NCBI RefSeq assembly: GCF_042662685.1
Contig: NZ_JBHSYO010000005.1
Location: 62,001 to 126,000, forward strand
Source: Pseudobowmanella zhangzhouensis
GTDB taxonomy: Bacteria > Pseudomonadota > Gammaproteobacteria > Enterobacterales > Alteromonadaceae
DNA length: 64,000 nucleotides
Direction of reading: 5' to 3'
In this document: positions 25,456-33,856 of the stretch, piece after piece
Layout of the letters: each line of letters begins with the position of its first letter
Numbering within the stretch: the first letter of the stretch is position 1
Notes under the pieces: generated by a model
What the model saw: the letters and a program-made list of their open reading frames with translations, nothing else
What the model was told of the DNA's origin: nothing
The model's database searches: none
Position numbers and translations under genes: made by a program

Positions 25456-26093
25456 TTAAACTGGTAGGTAAAAATGGCCTGATCCTCGGTGGTTTTGCGC
25501 TGGTCACCACGTCTTTGATCGCCGTGACGCAAACCATCACCGCTCCGGTTATCCGCGCCCAGCAAGAACAGCAATTGGTCGACACACTTAACAGCGTGCT
25601 GCCAAGCGGCATGTTCGACAATGATGTGCAGCATGATTGCGCACAGTGGCAGGATGCAGAGGTATTTGGTACTGATGAGCCTGTACGTATATTCCGCGCC
25701 CGACAGGAACAACAGCCCGTGGCGATGGCTATCGAGACTGTCGGCCCCAATGGCTACAATGGTCGCATCAACTTGTTGTTAGGGCTCACCGTTGACGGCA
25801 CAGTCAGTGGCGTGCGGGTATTAAATCACAATGAAACACCCGGACTTGGCGATAAAATCGATTTACGCATCAGCGACTGGGTGTTGTCCTTCAACGGCAA
25901 GCAATTGGATGACAGTAACGGCAAACAGTGGGCCGTGAAAAAAGACGGTGGCCAGTTTGATCAATTCACCGGTGCCACGATCACCCCACGCGCGGTAGTC
26001 GCCGCGGTCAAACACGCAGTAGAATTTGCCAACGGGCAGCGTGATGCCATCTTTGCTGCCAGCAATCATTGTCAGGTTGAAAACAATGAGTGA
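25452..26093 (+). CDS. rsxG: Rnf/Rsx electron transport complex subunit G
   Basis: A 213-residue protein with one N-terminal membrane helix (about residues 9-31) and a periplasmic FMN domain. The flavinylation signature SGAT-type motif is 'FTGATITPRAV' near residue 175, related to NqrC; 'LNHNETPGLGDKI' is also conserved. It overlaps rsxE by 8 bases. Confidence 0.97.
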   Translation: MIKLVGKNGLILGGFALVTTSLIAVTQTITAPVIRAQQEQQLVDTLNSVLPSGMFDNDVQHDCAQWQDAEVFGTDEPVRIFRARQEQQPVAMAIETVGPNGYNGRINLLLGLTVDGTVSGVRVLNHNETPGLGDKIDLRISDWVLSFNGKQLDDSNGKQWAVKKDGGQFDQFTGATITPRAVVAAVKHAVEFANGQRDAIFAASNHCQVENNE

Positions 26094-26781
26094 AATGAAA
26101 GAGTTAACCCTGCAGGGGTTATGGAAAAATAACCCGGCGTTAGTGCAGCTGCTGGGCTTATGCCCATTACTGGCCGTCACGTCCACCCTGATAAACGGAT
26201 TAGGGCTTGGCCTGGCCACCACCGCCGTATTGATAGGTTCTAATGCTACCGTGTCACTGGTACGCAATGTGGTGCCCAATGAAATCCGCATCCCGATATT
26301 TGTTATGGTCATCGCGGCATTCGTCACCATAGTGCAGCTCCTTATGAACGCTTACACCTATGAGCTCTATCTCACCTTAGGTATTTTTATCCCACTGATC
26401 GTGACGAACTGCGCGATTATCGGCCGCGCCGAAGCCTATGCCTCCAAACATCCACTCAAAGAGTCGGCGATGGATGGTCTGATGATGGGACTGGGCTTTA
26501 CTCTGGTCCTCGTCGTCTTAGGTGCCATGCGTGAACTGCTGGGTAAAGGCAGCCTGTTTAGCGGCGCCGAACTATTGCTCGGTGACTGGGCACGTAGCCT
26601 GACTGTGCAGTTATTTGTGCCGGATAGTGCGTTTTTACTGGCCATCTTGCCGCCCGGTGCATTTTTAGGTATGGGGCTGTTGATTGCCGCCAAGAATGCA
26701 CTGAACGAACGTATCGAACGCAAATATGCCAAACCGGCACAAACCCAGACCATTCAGCGCGTGCGCGTGACCACTGAATAA
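26086..26781 (+). CDS. rsxE: Rnf/Rsx electron transport complex subunit E
   Basis: A 231-residue membrane subunit with six hydrophobic segments, pseudosymmetric partner of RsxA: 'QLLGLCPLLAVTST' and 'IPLIVTNCAIIGRAEA' carry the paired cysteines. The ATG at 26086 overlapping the rsxG stop is chosen; the frame is open 20 codons upstream, but that would lie inside rsxG and lacks family similarity. The basic C-terminal tail is normal. Confidence 0.97.
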   Translation: MSEMKELTLQGLWKNNPALVQLLGLCPLLAVTSTLINGLGLGLATTAVLIGSNATVSLVRNVVPNEIRIPIFVMVIAAFVTIVQLLMNAYTYELYLTLGIFIPLIVTNCAIIGRAEAYASKHPLKESAMDGLMMGLGFTLVLVVLGAMRELLGKGSLFSGAELLLGDWARSLTVQLFVPDSAFLLAILPPGAFLGMGLLIAAKNALNERIERKYAKPAQTQTIQRVRVTTE

Positions 26782-26783
26782 GC

Positions 26784-27416
26784 ATGAATAAACAAAAACG
26801 CCATGAAATTTTGACCCGGTTGCGCGACGCCAATCCGCATCCGACCACGGAGCTACATTTTACCACGCCATTTGAATTGTTGGTTGCCGTGACCCTTTCT
26901 GCTCAGGCTACCGATGTGGGGGTGAACAAAGCCACCGCCAAACTATTTCCGGTTGCGAACACGCCGCAAGCCATTTTGGATCTGGGCGTCGACGGCCTGA
27001 AGGAGTACATCAAAACCATCGGCTTGTATAACAGCAAGGCCGAAAATGTCATCAAAGCCTGCAAAATGTTAGTTGAATTGCATGGCGGAGAAGTACCAGA
27101 GAGTCGCGAAGCACTGGAAGCCCTGCCAGGTGTAGGGCGTAAGACGGCGAATGTGGTACTCAATACCGCATTTGGCTGGCCGACTATCGCGGTGGACACA
27201 CATATTTTCCGGGTATCCAATCGTACCAATTTTGCGCCGGGTAAAAATGTCGATCAGGTTGAGCAAAAGCTGCTGAAAGTAGTGCCCGCCGAGTTTAAAG
27301 TGGATGTACACCACTGGCTGATCCTGCATGGGCGTTATACCTGCGTGGCGCGTAAGCCTCGTTGTGGTTCGTGTTTAATCGAAGACTTGTGCGAATTTAA
27401 GCAAAAAACCGACTGA
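26784..27416 (+). CDS. nth: Endonuclease III
   Basis: A 210-residue DNA glycosylase/AP lyase removing oxidised pyrimidines. The helix-hairpin-helix 'LPGVGRKTANVVLN' contains the catalytic Lys, the catalytic Asp is in 'AVDTHIFRVSNR', and four cysteines near the end (pattern C-x6-C-x2-C-x5-C, 'CVARKPRCGSCLIEDLC') hold the 4Fe-4S cluster. It is two bases after rsxE, the classic rsx-nth arrangement. Confidence 0.98.
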   Translation: MNKQKRHEILTRLRDANPHPTTELHFTTPFELLVAVTLSAQATDVGVNKATAKLFPVANTPQAILDLGVDGLKEYIKTIGLYNSKAENVIKACKMLVELHGGEVPESREALEALPGVGRKTANVVLNTAFGWPTIAVDTHIFRVSNRTNFAPGKNVDQVEQKLLKVVPAEFKVDVHHWLILHGRYTCVARKPRCGSCLIEDLCEFKQKTD

Positions 27417-27493
27417 TAAATTACGCTGATAGCGTCATTGATCTGCAATGAGTGGAGCGCCATTCATCGCGTATCAACGGCACCGTTAACCTG

Positions 27494-27510
27494 TTTTATA
27501 CGGTATAAAA
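27494..27510. promoter_or_regulatory. Perfect palindrome abutting a start codon
   Basis: TTTTATAC (27494-27501), one base, GTATAAAA (27503-27510), ending directly against the ATG of the UPF0114 gene. There is no Shine-Dalgarno sequence in this space. It could be an operator, or part of a leaderless promoter. Confidence 0.5.
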
Positions 27511-28008
27511 ATGAACTTAGAAGACATGATCGAACGCCTGATGTATGCCTCTCGCTGGCTGCTGGCGCCTATTTACTTTGGCTTAAGCCTTGCCCTTATT
27601 GCACTGGGCGTTAAATTTTTTCAGGAAGTCTTCCACCTGATGCCAGTGATTTTTGAGATTAAAGAAGCCGATCTGGTATTAGTGGTGTTGTCGTTGATCG
27701 ATATCGCGCTGGTTTCCGGCCTGATCATTATGGTGATGTTTACCAGCTACGAAAACTTTGTATCGCGCATCGATCTGGGTGAAAACACCGAAAAATTGTC
27801 CTGGCTAGGCACGTTGGATACCAACTCACTGAAAAGCAAAGTGGCCGCGTCGATTGTAGCGATATCATCCATTCACTTACTCAAAGTGTTTATGAATGCC
27901 ACCAATATCGCCAATGATAAACTCATGTGGTACGTGCTGATGCACCTCACCTTTGTCGTTTCGGCCTTTGCGATGGGCATGTTAGACAAAGCCACACGCA
28001 AAAATTAA
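27511..28008 (+). CDS. UPF0114 (YqhA/TIGR00645) family membrane protein
   Basis: A 165-residue inner-membrane protein with about four hydrophobic segments (near residues 15-36, 52-75, 105-125 and 135-155). The opening 'MYASRWLLAPIYFGLSLAL' and 'MVMFTSYENFVSRID' identify the conserved but uncharacterised UPF0114 family (E. coli YqhA). Function unknown. It lacks a ribosome site; the ATG touches a 17-base palindrome. gloA follows 13 bases later and may be co-transcribed. Confidence 0.9.
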   Translation: MNLEDMIERLMYASRWLLAPIYFGLSLALIALGVKFFQEVFHLMPVIFEIKEADLVLVVLSLIDIALVSGLIIMVMFTSYENFVSRIDLGENTEKLSWLGTLDTNSLKSKVAASIVAISSIHLLKVFMNATNIANDKLMWYVLMHLTFVVSAFAMGMLDKATRKN

Positions 28009-28021
28009 CCGGAGAACCACC

Positions 28022-28405
28022 ATGAGACTGTTACATACCATGCTGAGGGTCGGCGACCTGCAACGCTCACTGGATTTTTATACCCAGTTAATGGGCATGC
28101 AGGTATTAAGACAAGCCGACAATCCGGAATATCGCTATACCCTGGCATTCGTCGGCTATGGCGATGAAGCCAACCACACCGTGCTGGAGCTGACCTATAA
28201 CTGGGATCAGGACAGTTATGATTTAGGCACCGCCTATGGGCATATCGCCATCGGTTGTGAGGATATTTATGGCCTGTGTGAGCAGTTAGAAGCCAAAGGC
28301 GCGGACGTATATCGCAAACCCGGTCCGGTATTAGGTGGCAGCACGATCATCGCGTTTGTGCGTGATCCGGATGGGTATGCCATCGAGCTGATTCAGCGCA
28401 GTTAA
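28022..28405 (+). CDS. gloA: Lactoylglutathione lyase (glyoxalase I)
   Basis: A 127-residue metalloenzyme that isomerises the methylglyoxal-glutathione hemithioacetal to lactoylglutathione. The metal ligands are in place: His in 'RLLHTMLRV', Glu in 'VLELTYNW', His in 'YGHIAIG' and Glu in 'YAIELIQRS'. Length is that of the bacterial Ni2+-type enzyme. It has a strong GGAGA ribosome site and a terminator right after the stop. Confidence 0.97.
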   Translation: MRLLHTMLRVGDLQRSLDFYTQLMGMQVLRQADNPEYRYTLAFVGYGDEANHTVLELTYNWDQDSYDLGTAYGHIAIGCEDIYGLCEQLEAKGADVYRKPGPVLGGSTIIAFVRDPDGYAIELIQRS

Positions 28406-28431
28406 AAAAACCGGCAATTGCCGGTTTTTTA
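28404..28431. terminator. Bidirectional terminator between gloA and motY
   Basis: A7, the self-complementary CCGGCAATTGCCGG (28411-28424), then T6; serves both converging genes. Confidence 0.88.
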
Positions 28432-29292
28432 TTAGCCTCTGCTCATCTTTACCACCACCCGGCGGTTTTTGGCGCGGGTCATTTCGTTGTCGTTCGGGGC
28501 AATGTGGCGGCGTTCACCGTGGCCGGTCACTTCAATCCTGGCGGCATCCACCCCCATATCAATAAAGTACTGTTTGACTGACTCGGCGCGCTGAACCGAC
28601 AGGTTAAAGTTGGTGCCACTGCCGCCATAGCTGTCGGTGTAACCGTCCACCAGCATCAGCTCCAGTTGCGGATCTTCTTTAAGATACATACCGATCATCT
28701 GCATCTTTTTCTGCGCTTCTTTAGTCAGCTCAGCAGTATTTTTTTGATAGGTCAGCACAGAATACTGAATATCTTCAAATGAGTACGGCAGCAGATTTGC
28801 CACACACTCCACGAAATCCTGATAGGCCGGGGTAAAGTTTGCGGCATTGAGGCCTACCGCTATTTTATCGTAAGGGTTATACCAGTCCTGATACTGCACC
28901 GTTGGCCAGAAACCCTTCTCCAATTCACTCAACATGGTCCAGGCCGGCACCTTGGGCAAGTCGCCTGTGTATTGTCTGCGCAGTGGCATCTCGGCGATGG
29001 TGCGCTGCATTGCGCCCGGCATCCAGCGCGGTGGTACCGAATAAACTGCCGCCATAGCATACACATCTGGCAACATCAGCATATCCAACTCGAATTCCAT
29101 ATTCAGTTGTTTACTGGCGCGACTGTAAAAACGCGCGGTACCGTAGCCAGGCACGGGATGGGATAATTCACATTGCAGCCGGTTGGGCGCATCTAACTGC
29201 CAGTCAGATTGCTCCACGGAAGCTGCATAGTGACGCACACCGGCGTGTGCCAGCATGGGTAAAATACTCAGGATTGTGATTAATCGTTTCAT
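28432..29292 (-). CDS. motY: Sodium-type flagellar T-ring protein MotY
   Basis: A 286-residue secreted protein with a signal peptide ('KRLITILSILPMLAHA'). The N-terminal half ('ASVEQSDWQLD', 'ECELSHPVPGYGTARFYSRASKQLNMEFEL'-type segment, 'LSELEKGFWPTVQYQDWY') matches the stator-binding domain of Vibrio MotY; the C-terminal half is an OmpA-type peptidoglycan-binding domain ('VDGYTDSYGGSGTNFNLSVQRAESVKQYF', 'RIEVTGHGERR'). In sodium-driven polar flagella MotY forms the T ring that holds PomA/PomB stators. It is divergent from rnt, the arrangement seen in Vibrio. It could be called merely OmpA family, but the N-terminal match makes MotY the better call. Confidence 0.9.
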   Translation of the reverse strand: MKRLITILSILPMLAHAGVRHYAASVEQSDWQLDAPNRLQCELSHPVPGYGTARFYSRASKQLNMEFELDMLMLPDVYAMAAVYSVPPRWMPGAMQRTIAEMPLRRQYTGDLPKVPAWTMLSELEKGFWPTVQYQDWYNPYDKIAVGLNAANFTPAYQDFVECVANLLPYSFEDIQYSVLTYQKNTAELTKEAQKKMQMIGMYLKEDPQLELMLVDGYTDSYGGSGTNFNLSVQRAESVKQYFIDMGVDAARIEVTGHGERRHIAPNDNEMTRAKNRRVVVKMSRG

Positions 29293-29338
29293 AAATACCA
29301 GCCTACTCTCGCCTGATACTATCGGCCATTGCGCAAAT

Positions 29339-29355
29339 TAATTGAGGATCAATTA
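29339..29355. promoter_or_regulatory. Inverted repeat in the motY-rnt divergent promoter
   Basis: TAATTGA, three bases, TCAATTA: perfect 7-base half-sites in the middle of the 161-bp intergenic region. Operator-like; no regulator assigned. Confidence 0.35.
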
Positions 29356-29453
29356 TCAGATCGCTGAGTTTCTCCCCAATCGAACCGCCGCTGGGTGGTA
29401 GTTACCCGGTAGTCTTGTCATAATACGCGCTGATTTCCAGCGATGCGAGCACC

Positions 29454-30077
29454 ATGTCTGACCCAACCTTTGCCCTTAATCAACGTTTCCGAGGCTATTT
29501 CCCGGTGGTTATCGATGTCGAAACCGCAGGGTTTAACAATCAGACCGATGCGTTACTGGAAATTGCCGCTATTACAATGAAGATGGATGAAGATGGGTTC
29601 TTACACCCGGATAAAACTTTTCATTTTCATATCGAACCGTTTGAGGGGGCGAACCTGGAAAAAGCCGCACTGGATTTTAATGGTATCGATCCTTATTGCG
29701 CGCTGCGTGGGGCCATCAATGAAACCGATGCCATGAAGGCGCTGTGCAAGGGCATTCGCCATGCGCAAAAAGATGCCGATTGCCAGCGCTCAGTGGTGGT
29801 GGCACACAATGCCGCCTTCGATCAGGGGTTTCTGAATGCCGCCATCGAACGCTCCCATATAAAGCGCACACCATTTCATCCGTTTGTGTCGTTTGATACT
29901 ACCAGCCTAGCGGGATTAGCACTGGGACAAACCGTGCTGGTAAAAGCCTGCCAGGCAGCCGGTATTGAGTTTGATAACCGACAAGCGCACTCGGCCCTGT
30001 ACGACACGCAAAAAACCGCTGAGTTGTTTTGCCACATCGTCAATAAATGGCACAGCCTGGCTGGCTGGCCGGTTTAA
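29454..30077 (+). CDS. rnt: Ribonuclease T
   Basis: A 207-residue DEDD-family 3'-5' exoribonuclease that trims tRNA and other stable RNA ends. Exo motifs: 'VVIDVETAGFN' (Asp and Glu), 'VVAHNAAFDQGFL' (Asp), and 'HSALYDTQKTAELF' (His and Asp). Length and order match the family. Divergent from motY. Confidence 0.97.
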   Translation: MSDPTFALNQRFRGYFPVVIDVETAGFNNQTDALLEIAAITMKMDEDGFLHPDKTFHFHIEPFEGANLEKAALDFNGIDPYCALRGAINETDAMKALCKGIRHAQKDADCQRSVVVAHNAAFDQGFLNAAIERSHIKRTPFHPFVSFDTTSLAGLALGQTVLVKACQAAGIEFDNRQAHSALYDTQKTAELFCHIVNKWHSLAGWPV

Positions 30078-30156
30078 AAAGTATTTGATTTACGTCAGCT
30101 TTTTTTAAATTTTTGGCCCTATACTGAATCATCCAACTCAGTCATAGGGCACGGCA

Positions 30157-31041
30157 ATGCAATTTAAACACATTCTGGTCATCGCAGATCCGCAGGATAA
30201 ACAGCAAATGGCGCTGGCCTGGGCAAAAAGCCTCGCCAATGATCAAAAGCTCAAACTGCATGTGGTGGCGTTTTGTTATGAAGCCACCAAGGGCCTGGGT
30301 AAAAAGCTTAGCGACGAGCAAAAACAGGCACTTAAGAAAAATGCCATTAGTCAGCGCGCAGTCTGGCTGGACAAAACCCTGAGCAAAACCGCCCTGCCCG
30401 GCACCGTCAGCAGTGACACGGTCTGGACGCGAGATATCGGTAAATGGGTGAAATCCTACTGTGAAAGCAATCGCTGTGATCTGATCGTCAAAACCGGCCA
30501 CCGCACAGAGACAATGTTTTATACCCCCACCGACTGGCATGTAATGCGAAATGGCCACAGCCCGGTGTTATTGGTCGCAGAAAAGCGCTGGCGACGTAAG
30601 CAAACGGTTATGGTCAGCCTGGATCTGGGCAGCCGCTCAAAAACCAAGAAATCCCTCAATCAGACTTTGATAAATGCGGCGATCACTATGGCTAATGAGA
30701 TGCAACTGCCACTGCATGTAGCTTATAGTTTACCTATATCCCCTATGCTCAAGGATCTGGGCATTATCGATAAAGACAAAGAGTTAGCCAAAGCACATAA
30801 AAAGTTAGTGCCTAAAATTTTGGACATGGCCGGTGATTACGCGTTGCCGGAGGAAAATATCCATATCAAAGTCGGCGAGCCTCATTTGGTGATCCCCAGC
30901 CTGGCCTCTGAATTTGGCGCGGCATTGATGGTAATCGGTACGGTTGGCCGTAAAGGCCTGAAAGCCAAATTAATGGGGAATACCGCAGAGAGCACCCTCA
31001 GCCTGCTGAAAACCAACGTGCTGGTGCTGCAACCAGATTAA
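30157..31041 (+). CDS. uspE: UspE-like tandem universal stress protein
   Basis: A 294-residue protein with two Usp domains in tandem. Segments shared with E. coli UspE include 'YTPTDWHVMRNGHSPVLLV' at the end of domain 1 and 'VIGTVGRKGLKAKLMGNTAES' in domain 2, the latter carrying the G-x2-G-x9-G(N/S) nucleotide-type motif. UspE is linked to oxidative stress, motility and adhesion. It ends at a terminator shared with the convergent peroxiredoxin gene. Confidence 0.88.
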   Translation: MQFKHILVIADPQDKQQMALAWAKSLANDQKLKLHVVAFCYEATKGLGKKLSDEQKQALKKNAISQRAVWLDKTLSKTALPGTVSSDTVWTRDIGKWVKSYCESNRCDLIVKTGHRTETMFYTPTDWHVMRNGHSPVLLVAEKRWRRKQTVMVSLDLGSRSKTKKSLNQTLINAAITMANEMQLPLHVAYSLPISPMLKDLGIIDKDKELAKAHKKLVPKILDMAGDYALPEENIHIKVGEPHLVIPSLASEFGAALMVIGTVGRKGLKAKLMGNTAESTLSLLKTNVLVLQPD

Positions 31042-31053
31042 ATCCACTGGCAT

Positions 31054-31084
31054 TAAAAAACCGCCCGTAGGCGGTTTTTTGTTT
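31054..31084. terminator. Bidirectional terminator between uspE and peroxiredoxin
   Basis: A6-CCGCC-CGTA-GGCGG-T6 (stem 31061-31074). Confidence 0.88.
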
Positions 31085-31690
31085 TTACAGACCTTCGCTG
31101 TTCTCAGCCAGGTACTTGGCAACACCTTCCGGACTTGCATCCATACCCGCTTTACCTTGCTGCCAACCGGCCGGACATACTTCGCCGTGTTGTTGGTGGA
31201 AATCCAGAGCATCAACCATGCGCAGCATTTCGTCGATATTACGACCCAATGGCAGATCGTTAATTACCTGGTGACGTACCATGCCTTCTTCATCAATCAG
31301 GAACGAGCCACGGAATGCCACGCCGGCTTCCGGGTGCTCAACATCATAGGCCTGACAAATTTCGTGCTTAACATCAGCTACCAGGGTGTATTTAACCGGG
31401 CCGATACCGCCATCATTGATGGCGGTGTTACGCCATGCGTTGTGAGAGAACTGAGAGTCAATTGACACGCCAATCACTTCACAACCACGCTTTTTGAACT
31501 CGTCATAACGCTTGTCGAATGCGATCAGTTCAGACGGACATACAAAAGTGAAATCCAGTGGGTAAAAGAACACTACGGCTTTTTTACCTTTAATGGCTGT
31601 GCTCAAAGTGAAATTATCAACAATCTCACCACTACCTAATACCGCTGCGGCGGTGAAATCCGGGGCTGGGCGACCGACTAAAACGCTCAT
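31085..31690 (-). CDS. Typical 2-Cys peroxiredoxin (AhpC/Prx1 type)
   Basis: A 201-residue thiol peroxidase. Peroxidatic Cys in 'FTFVCPSELIAF' near residue 50 with the preceding PxxxTxxC context ('PLDFTFVC'), and resolving Cys in 'EVCPAGW' near residue 170. The C-terminal YF-like extension is short ('YLAENSEGL'). It reduces H2O2 and organic peroxides, probably with thioredoxin or AhpF. The ATG at 31690 follows a GGAGA site; 11 upstream in-frame codons lack family likeness. Divergent from the bfd-bfr iron genes, so the shared 200-bp region may integrate iron and peroxide signals. Confidence 0.95.
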   Translation of the reverse strand: MSVLVGRPAPDFTAAAVLGSGEIVDNFTLSTAIKGKKAVVFFYPLDFTFVCPSELIAFDKRYDEFKKRGCEVIGVSIDSQFSHNAWRNTAINDGGIGPVKYTLVADVKHEICQAYDVEHPEAGVAFRGSFLIDEEGMVRHQVINDLPLGRNIDEMLRMVDALDFHQQHGEVCPAGWQQGKAGMDASPEGVAKYLAENSEGL

Positions 31691-31860
31691 ATTTATCTCC
31701 AGTTGTACTGTGTTAATCGTCAATGGCTTTGTGCCACTTGCCGGGGTTAAATGGGGTCGTTCCTACGCAAAACAAGTAACCGATTGAAATTAATCAACTT
31801 TGTTTTGATTGGTCGGATTACTCCATACATTGCTTAAAAAATCTCCTTGCAAAGCACCTA

Positions 31861-31879
31861 AATAATAACTATTATCATT
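31861..31879. promoter_or_regulatory. Candidate Fur box upstream of bfd
   Basis: 19-base AT-rich site matching the GATAATGATAATCATTATC consensus at 12 positions, made of NATAAT-like hexamers, 20 bases before the bfd start. Consistent with iron-starvation control of bfd. Confidence 0.55.
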
Positions 31880-31899
31880 TGCACTTTGCCGGAGGTCAC

Positions 31900-32094
31900 A
31901 TGTATATCTGTCTGTGTTATGCCATTACTGACAAACAAATTAAACACGCTGTGCGAGAACAGGGTGTTGGCAGTATGCGTGAATTACGTCAGACCCTGAA
32001 TATAGGTGGCCAATGTGGTAAATGCATCAGAGCCGCTCAGCAAATCATCGATAACACCATTATCGACGAATCTTTGTTTAAAGAAGTCGTCTAG
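31900..32094 (+). CDS. bfd: Bacterioferritin-associated ferredoxin
   Basis: A 64-residue [2Fe-2S] protein that reduces the iron core of bacterioferritin to release Fe2+. The BFD-type cysteine set is complete: 'MYICLCYAITD' supplies two (CxC spacing) and 'GGQCGKC' two more. ATG at 31900 follows a GGAGG site. A Fur-like box precedes it and bfr lies 69 bases downstream. Confidence 0.96.
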   Translation: MYICLCYAITDKQIKHAVREQGVGSMRELRQTLNIGGQCGKCIRAAQQIIDNTIIDESLFKEVV

Positions 32095-32163
32095 ACCGTT
32101 TCATTTACCGCCCGCTTGGGTTACCTTTTTGGTTGTACAAATAACAACCAACGAGGAAGGGCT

Positions 32164-32643
32164 ATGCGTGGCGACGCCAATATCATCAAACATTTAAACC
32201 GCTGTTTAGGTAACGAGCTTATCGCGATTAATCAGTACTTTCTGCATGCCAAGATGTACAAAGACTGGGGGCTGGACAAGCTTGCCCATAAGGAATACGA
32301 AGAGTCCATCGATGAAATGAAGCACGCCGACAAACTGATCGAGCGGATTCTGTTTCTGGAAGGCTTACCTAATTTGCAGGATCTGGGCAAATTACGCATC
32401 GGCGAAGACACCAAAGAAATGCTTGAATGCGATCTCGCGCTGGAATTGGATGCGGTGCCGGATCTGAAAGCCGCCATCGAATACGCGGAATCCGTACAGG
32501 ATTATGTCAGCCGTGATGTGTTTGCAGACATATTGGAAAGTGAAGAAGAACACATTGATTGGTTGGAAACCCAGCTAAGCCTGATTGAAAAAGTCGGGTT
32601 ACAGAATTACCAGCAATCGCAAATATCCCACCACAGCAGCTAA
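32164..32643 (+). CDS. bfr: Bacterioferritin
   Basis: A 159-residue haem-containing ferritin that stores iron in a 24-mer. Ferroxidase residues occur in the expected places ('NELIAINQYFLHAKMY', 'EEYEESIDEMKHADKLIERI', 'DILESEEEHIDWLE'), and Met in 'DEMKHADKL' is the haem ligand. Start ATG at 32164 follows GGAAGG; the frame is open 16 codons upstream without similarity. Forms a functional pair with bfd. Confidence 0.97.
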   Translation: MRGDANIIKHLNRCLGNELIAINQYFLHAKMYKDWGLDKLAHKEYEESIDEMKHADKLIERILFLEGLPNLQDLGKLRIGEDTKEMLECDLALELDAVPDLKAAIEYAESVQDYVSRDVFADILESEEEHIDWLETQLSLIEKVGLQNYQQSQISHHSS

Positions 32644-32648
32644 GCATT

Positions 32649-32677
32649 AAAAAAGCCGGCAAATGCCGGCTTTTTGC
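32649..32677. terminator. Bidirectional terminator between bfr and grxD
   Basis: A-run, GCCGGC-AAAT-GCCGGC (32655-32670), T5. Confidence 0.87.
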
Positions 32678-33010
32678 TTATTCTGGCTGCTTGTACTTGG
32701 CGGCCGTTTCTTTGATTAGCGGCTGCAGTTCGCCCTGCTGGAACATCTCCAGCATAATGTCGCACCCACCGACCAGCTCACCGTCTACCCATAATTGCGG
32801 GAAAGTTGGCCACTGGGCATAAGCAGGCAACTCTGCACGGATATCCGGGTTTTGCAGAATATCCACATAAGCGAATTGTTCACCACAGGCCATCAGCGCC
32901 TGTACCGCCTGCGCCGAAAAACCGCAACTTGGCAGTTTAGGCGAGCCTTTCATATAAATCAGAATTGGATTTTCAGCGATTTGCTGTTTGATCTTTTCCA
33001 GGGTATCCAT
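32678..33010 (-). CDS. grxD: Monothiol glutaredoxin Grx4
   Basis: A 110-residue glutaredoxin with the CGFS active site ('KLPSCGFSAQAV', near residue 30), 'WPTFPQLWVDGELVGGCDI' for glutathione binding, and the usual family length. Such proteins bind a bridging [2Fe-2S] cluster and serve iron-sulfur trafficking. The start MDTLEKIKQQ is taken; eight upstream in-frame codons are not family-like. It lies among iron and redox genes (bfd, bfr, sodB). Confidence 0.97.
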   Translation of the reverse strand: MDTLEKIKQQIAENPILIYMKGSPKLPSCGFSAQAVQALMACGEQFAYVDILQNPDIRAELPAYAQWPTFPQLWVDGELVGGCDIMLEMFQQGELQPLIKETAAKYKQPE

Positions 33011-33210
33011 TGTATAAAGCACCTTCGAATACATGTGTGATGGCCTATTTTACCTGCTGGCACATTTTCACCCAAGTAAGTTGTTGAATTATTTATAGCT
33101 AACCCCTATATCAATGGGACACTGAAATTTGAGACACTGGGCTCAAACTGACTGGTTAGCGTTCCCGACTATATGGGGACGTGCTGAACAAACACAATGG
33201 AGATTGCAAC

Positions 33211-33792
33211 ATGGCTTTTGAATTACCGGCTCTGCCTTACGAAAAAAACGCACTGGAACCACATATTTCTGCGGAAACTCTGGAGTACCACTATGGTAAG
33301 CACCACGCTACCTACGTGACCAAACTGAATGGTTTAATTGAAGGTACTGAGTTTGCAGGCAAAAGTCTGGAAGATATCGTGCGTACTTCACAAGGTGGCG
33401 TATTCAATAATGCTGCGCAAATCTGGAACCACACGTTCTACTGGCACAGCCTGAGTCCAAATGGTGGTGGTGAACCAACAGGCGCGCTGGCTGATGCCAT
33501 CAACGCGAAATGGGGCTCATTCGCGGCTTTCAAAGATGCGTTCAATGACAAAGCAGTGAACAACTTCGGTTCAAGCTGGACCTGGTTAGTAAAAACTGCT
33601 GCCGGCTCACTGGACATCGTTAACACCAGCAACGCAGGTACCCCGCTGACTGAAGCCGGTGTCACGCCACTAATGACGGTGGATCTGTGGGAGCACGCCT
33701 ACTACATCGACTACCGCAATGTCCGTCCTAACTATATGCAGGCATTCTGGGCACTGATCAACTGGGAATTCGCTGCGAAAAACTTCGCATAA
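33211..33792 (+). CDS. sodB: Iron superoxide dismutase
   Basis: A 193-residue cytoplasmic dismutase. Metal ligands are in 'GKHHATYV' (His), 'WNHTFYW' (His), and 'DLWEHAYYID' (Asp, His). The Gln in 'AAQIWNHTFYW' is the Fe-type position, so SodB rather than SodA. The ATG at 33211 follows a GGAGA site; ten upstream codons are not part of the family. Terminated by a strong hairpin. Confidence 0.97.
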   Translation: MAFELPALPYEKNALEPHISAETLEYHYGKHHATYVTKLNGLIEGTEFAGKSLEDIVRTSQGGVFNNAAQIWNHTFYWHSLSPNGGGEPTGALADAINAKWGSFAAFKDAFNDKAVNNFGSSWTWLVKTAAGSLDIVNTSNAGTPLTEAGVTPLMTVDLWEHAYYIDYRNVRPNYMQAFWALINWEFAAKNFA

Positions 33793-33805
33793 GCGTTATT
33801 CCAGC

Positions 33806-33837
33806 AAAAAAAGGCAGCCATGTGGCTGCCTTTTTTG
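33806..33837. terminator. Bidirectional terminator between sodB and BLUF gene
   Basis: A7, GGCAGCCA-TG-TGGCTGCC (33813-33830), T6. Confidence 0.9.
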
Positions 33838-33856
33838 TATCTACTTAGAAACCACG

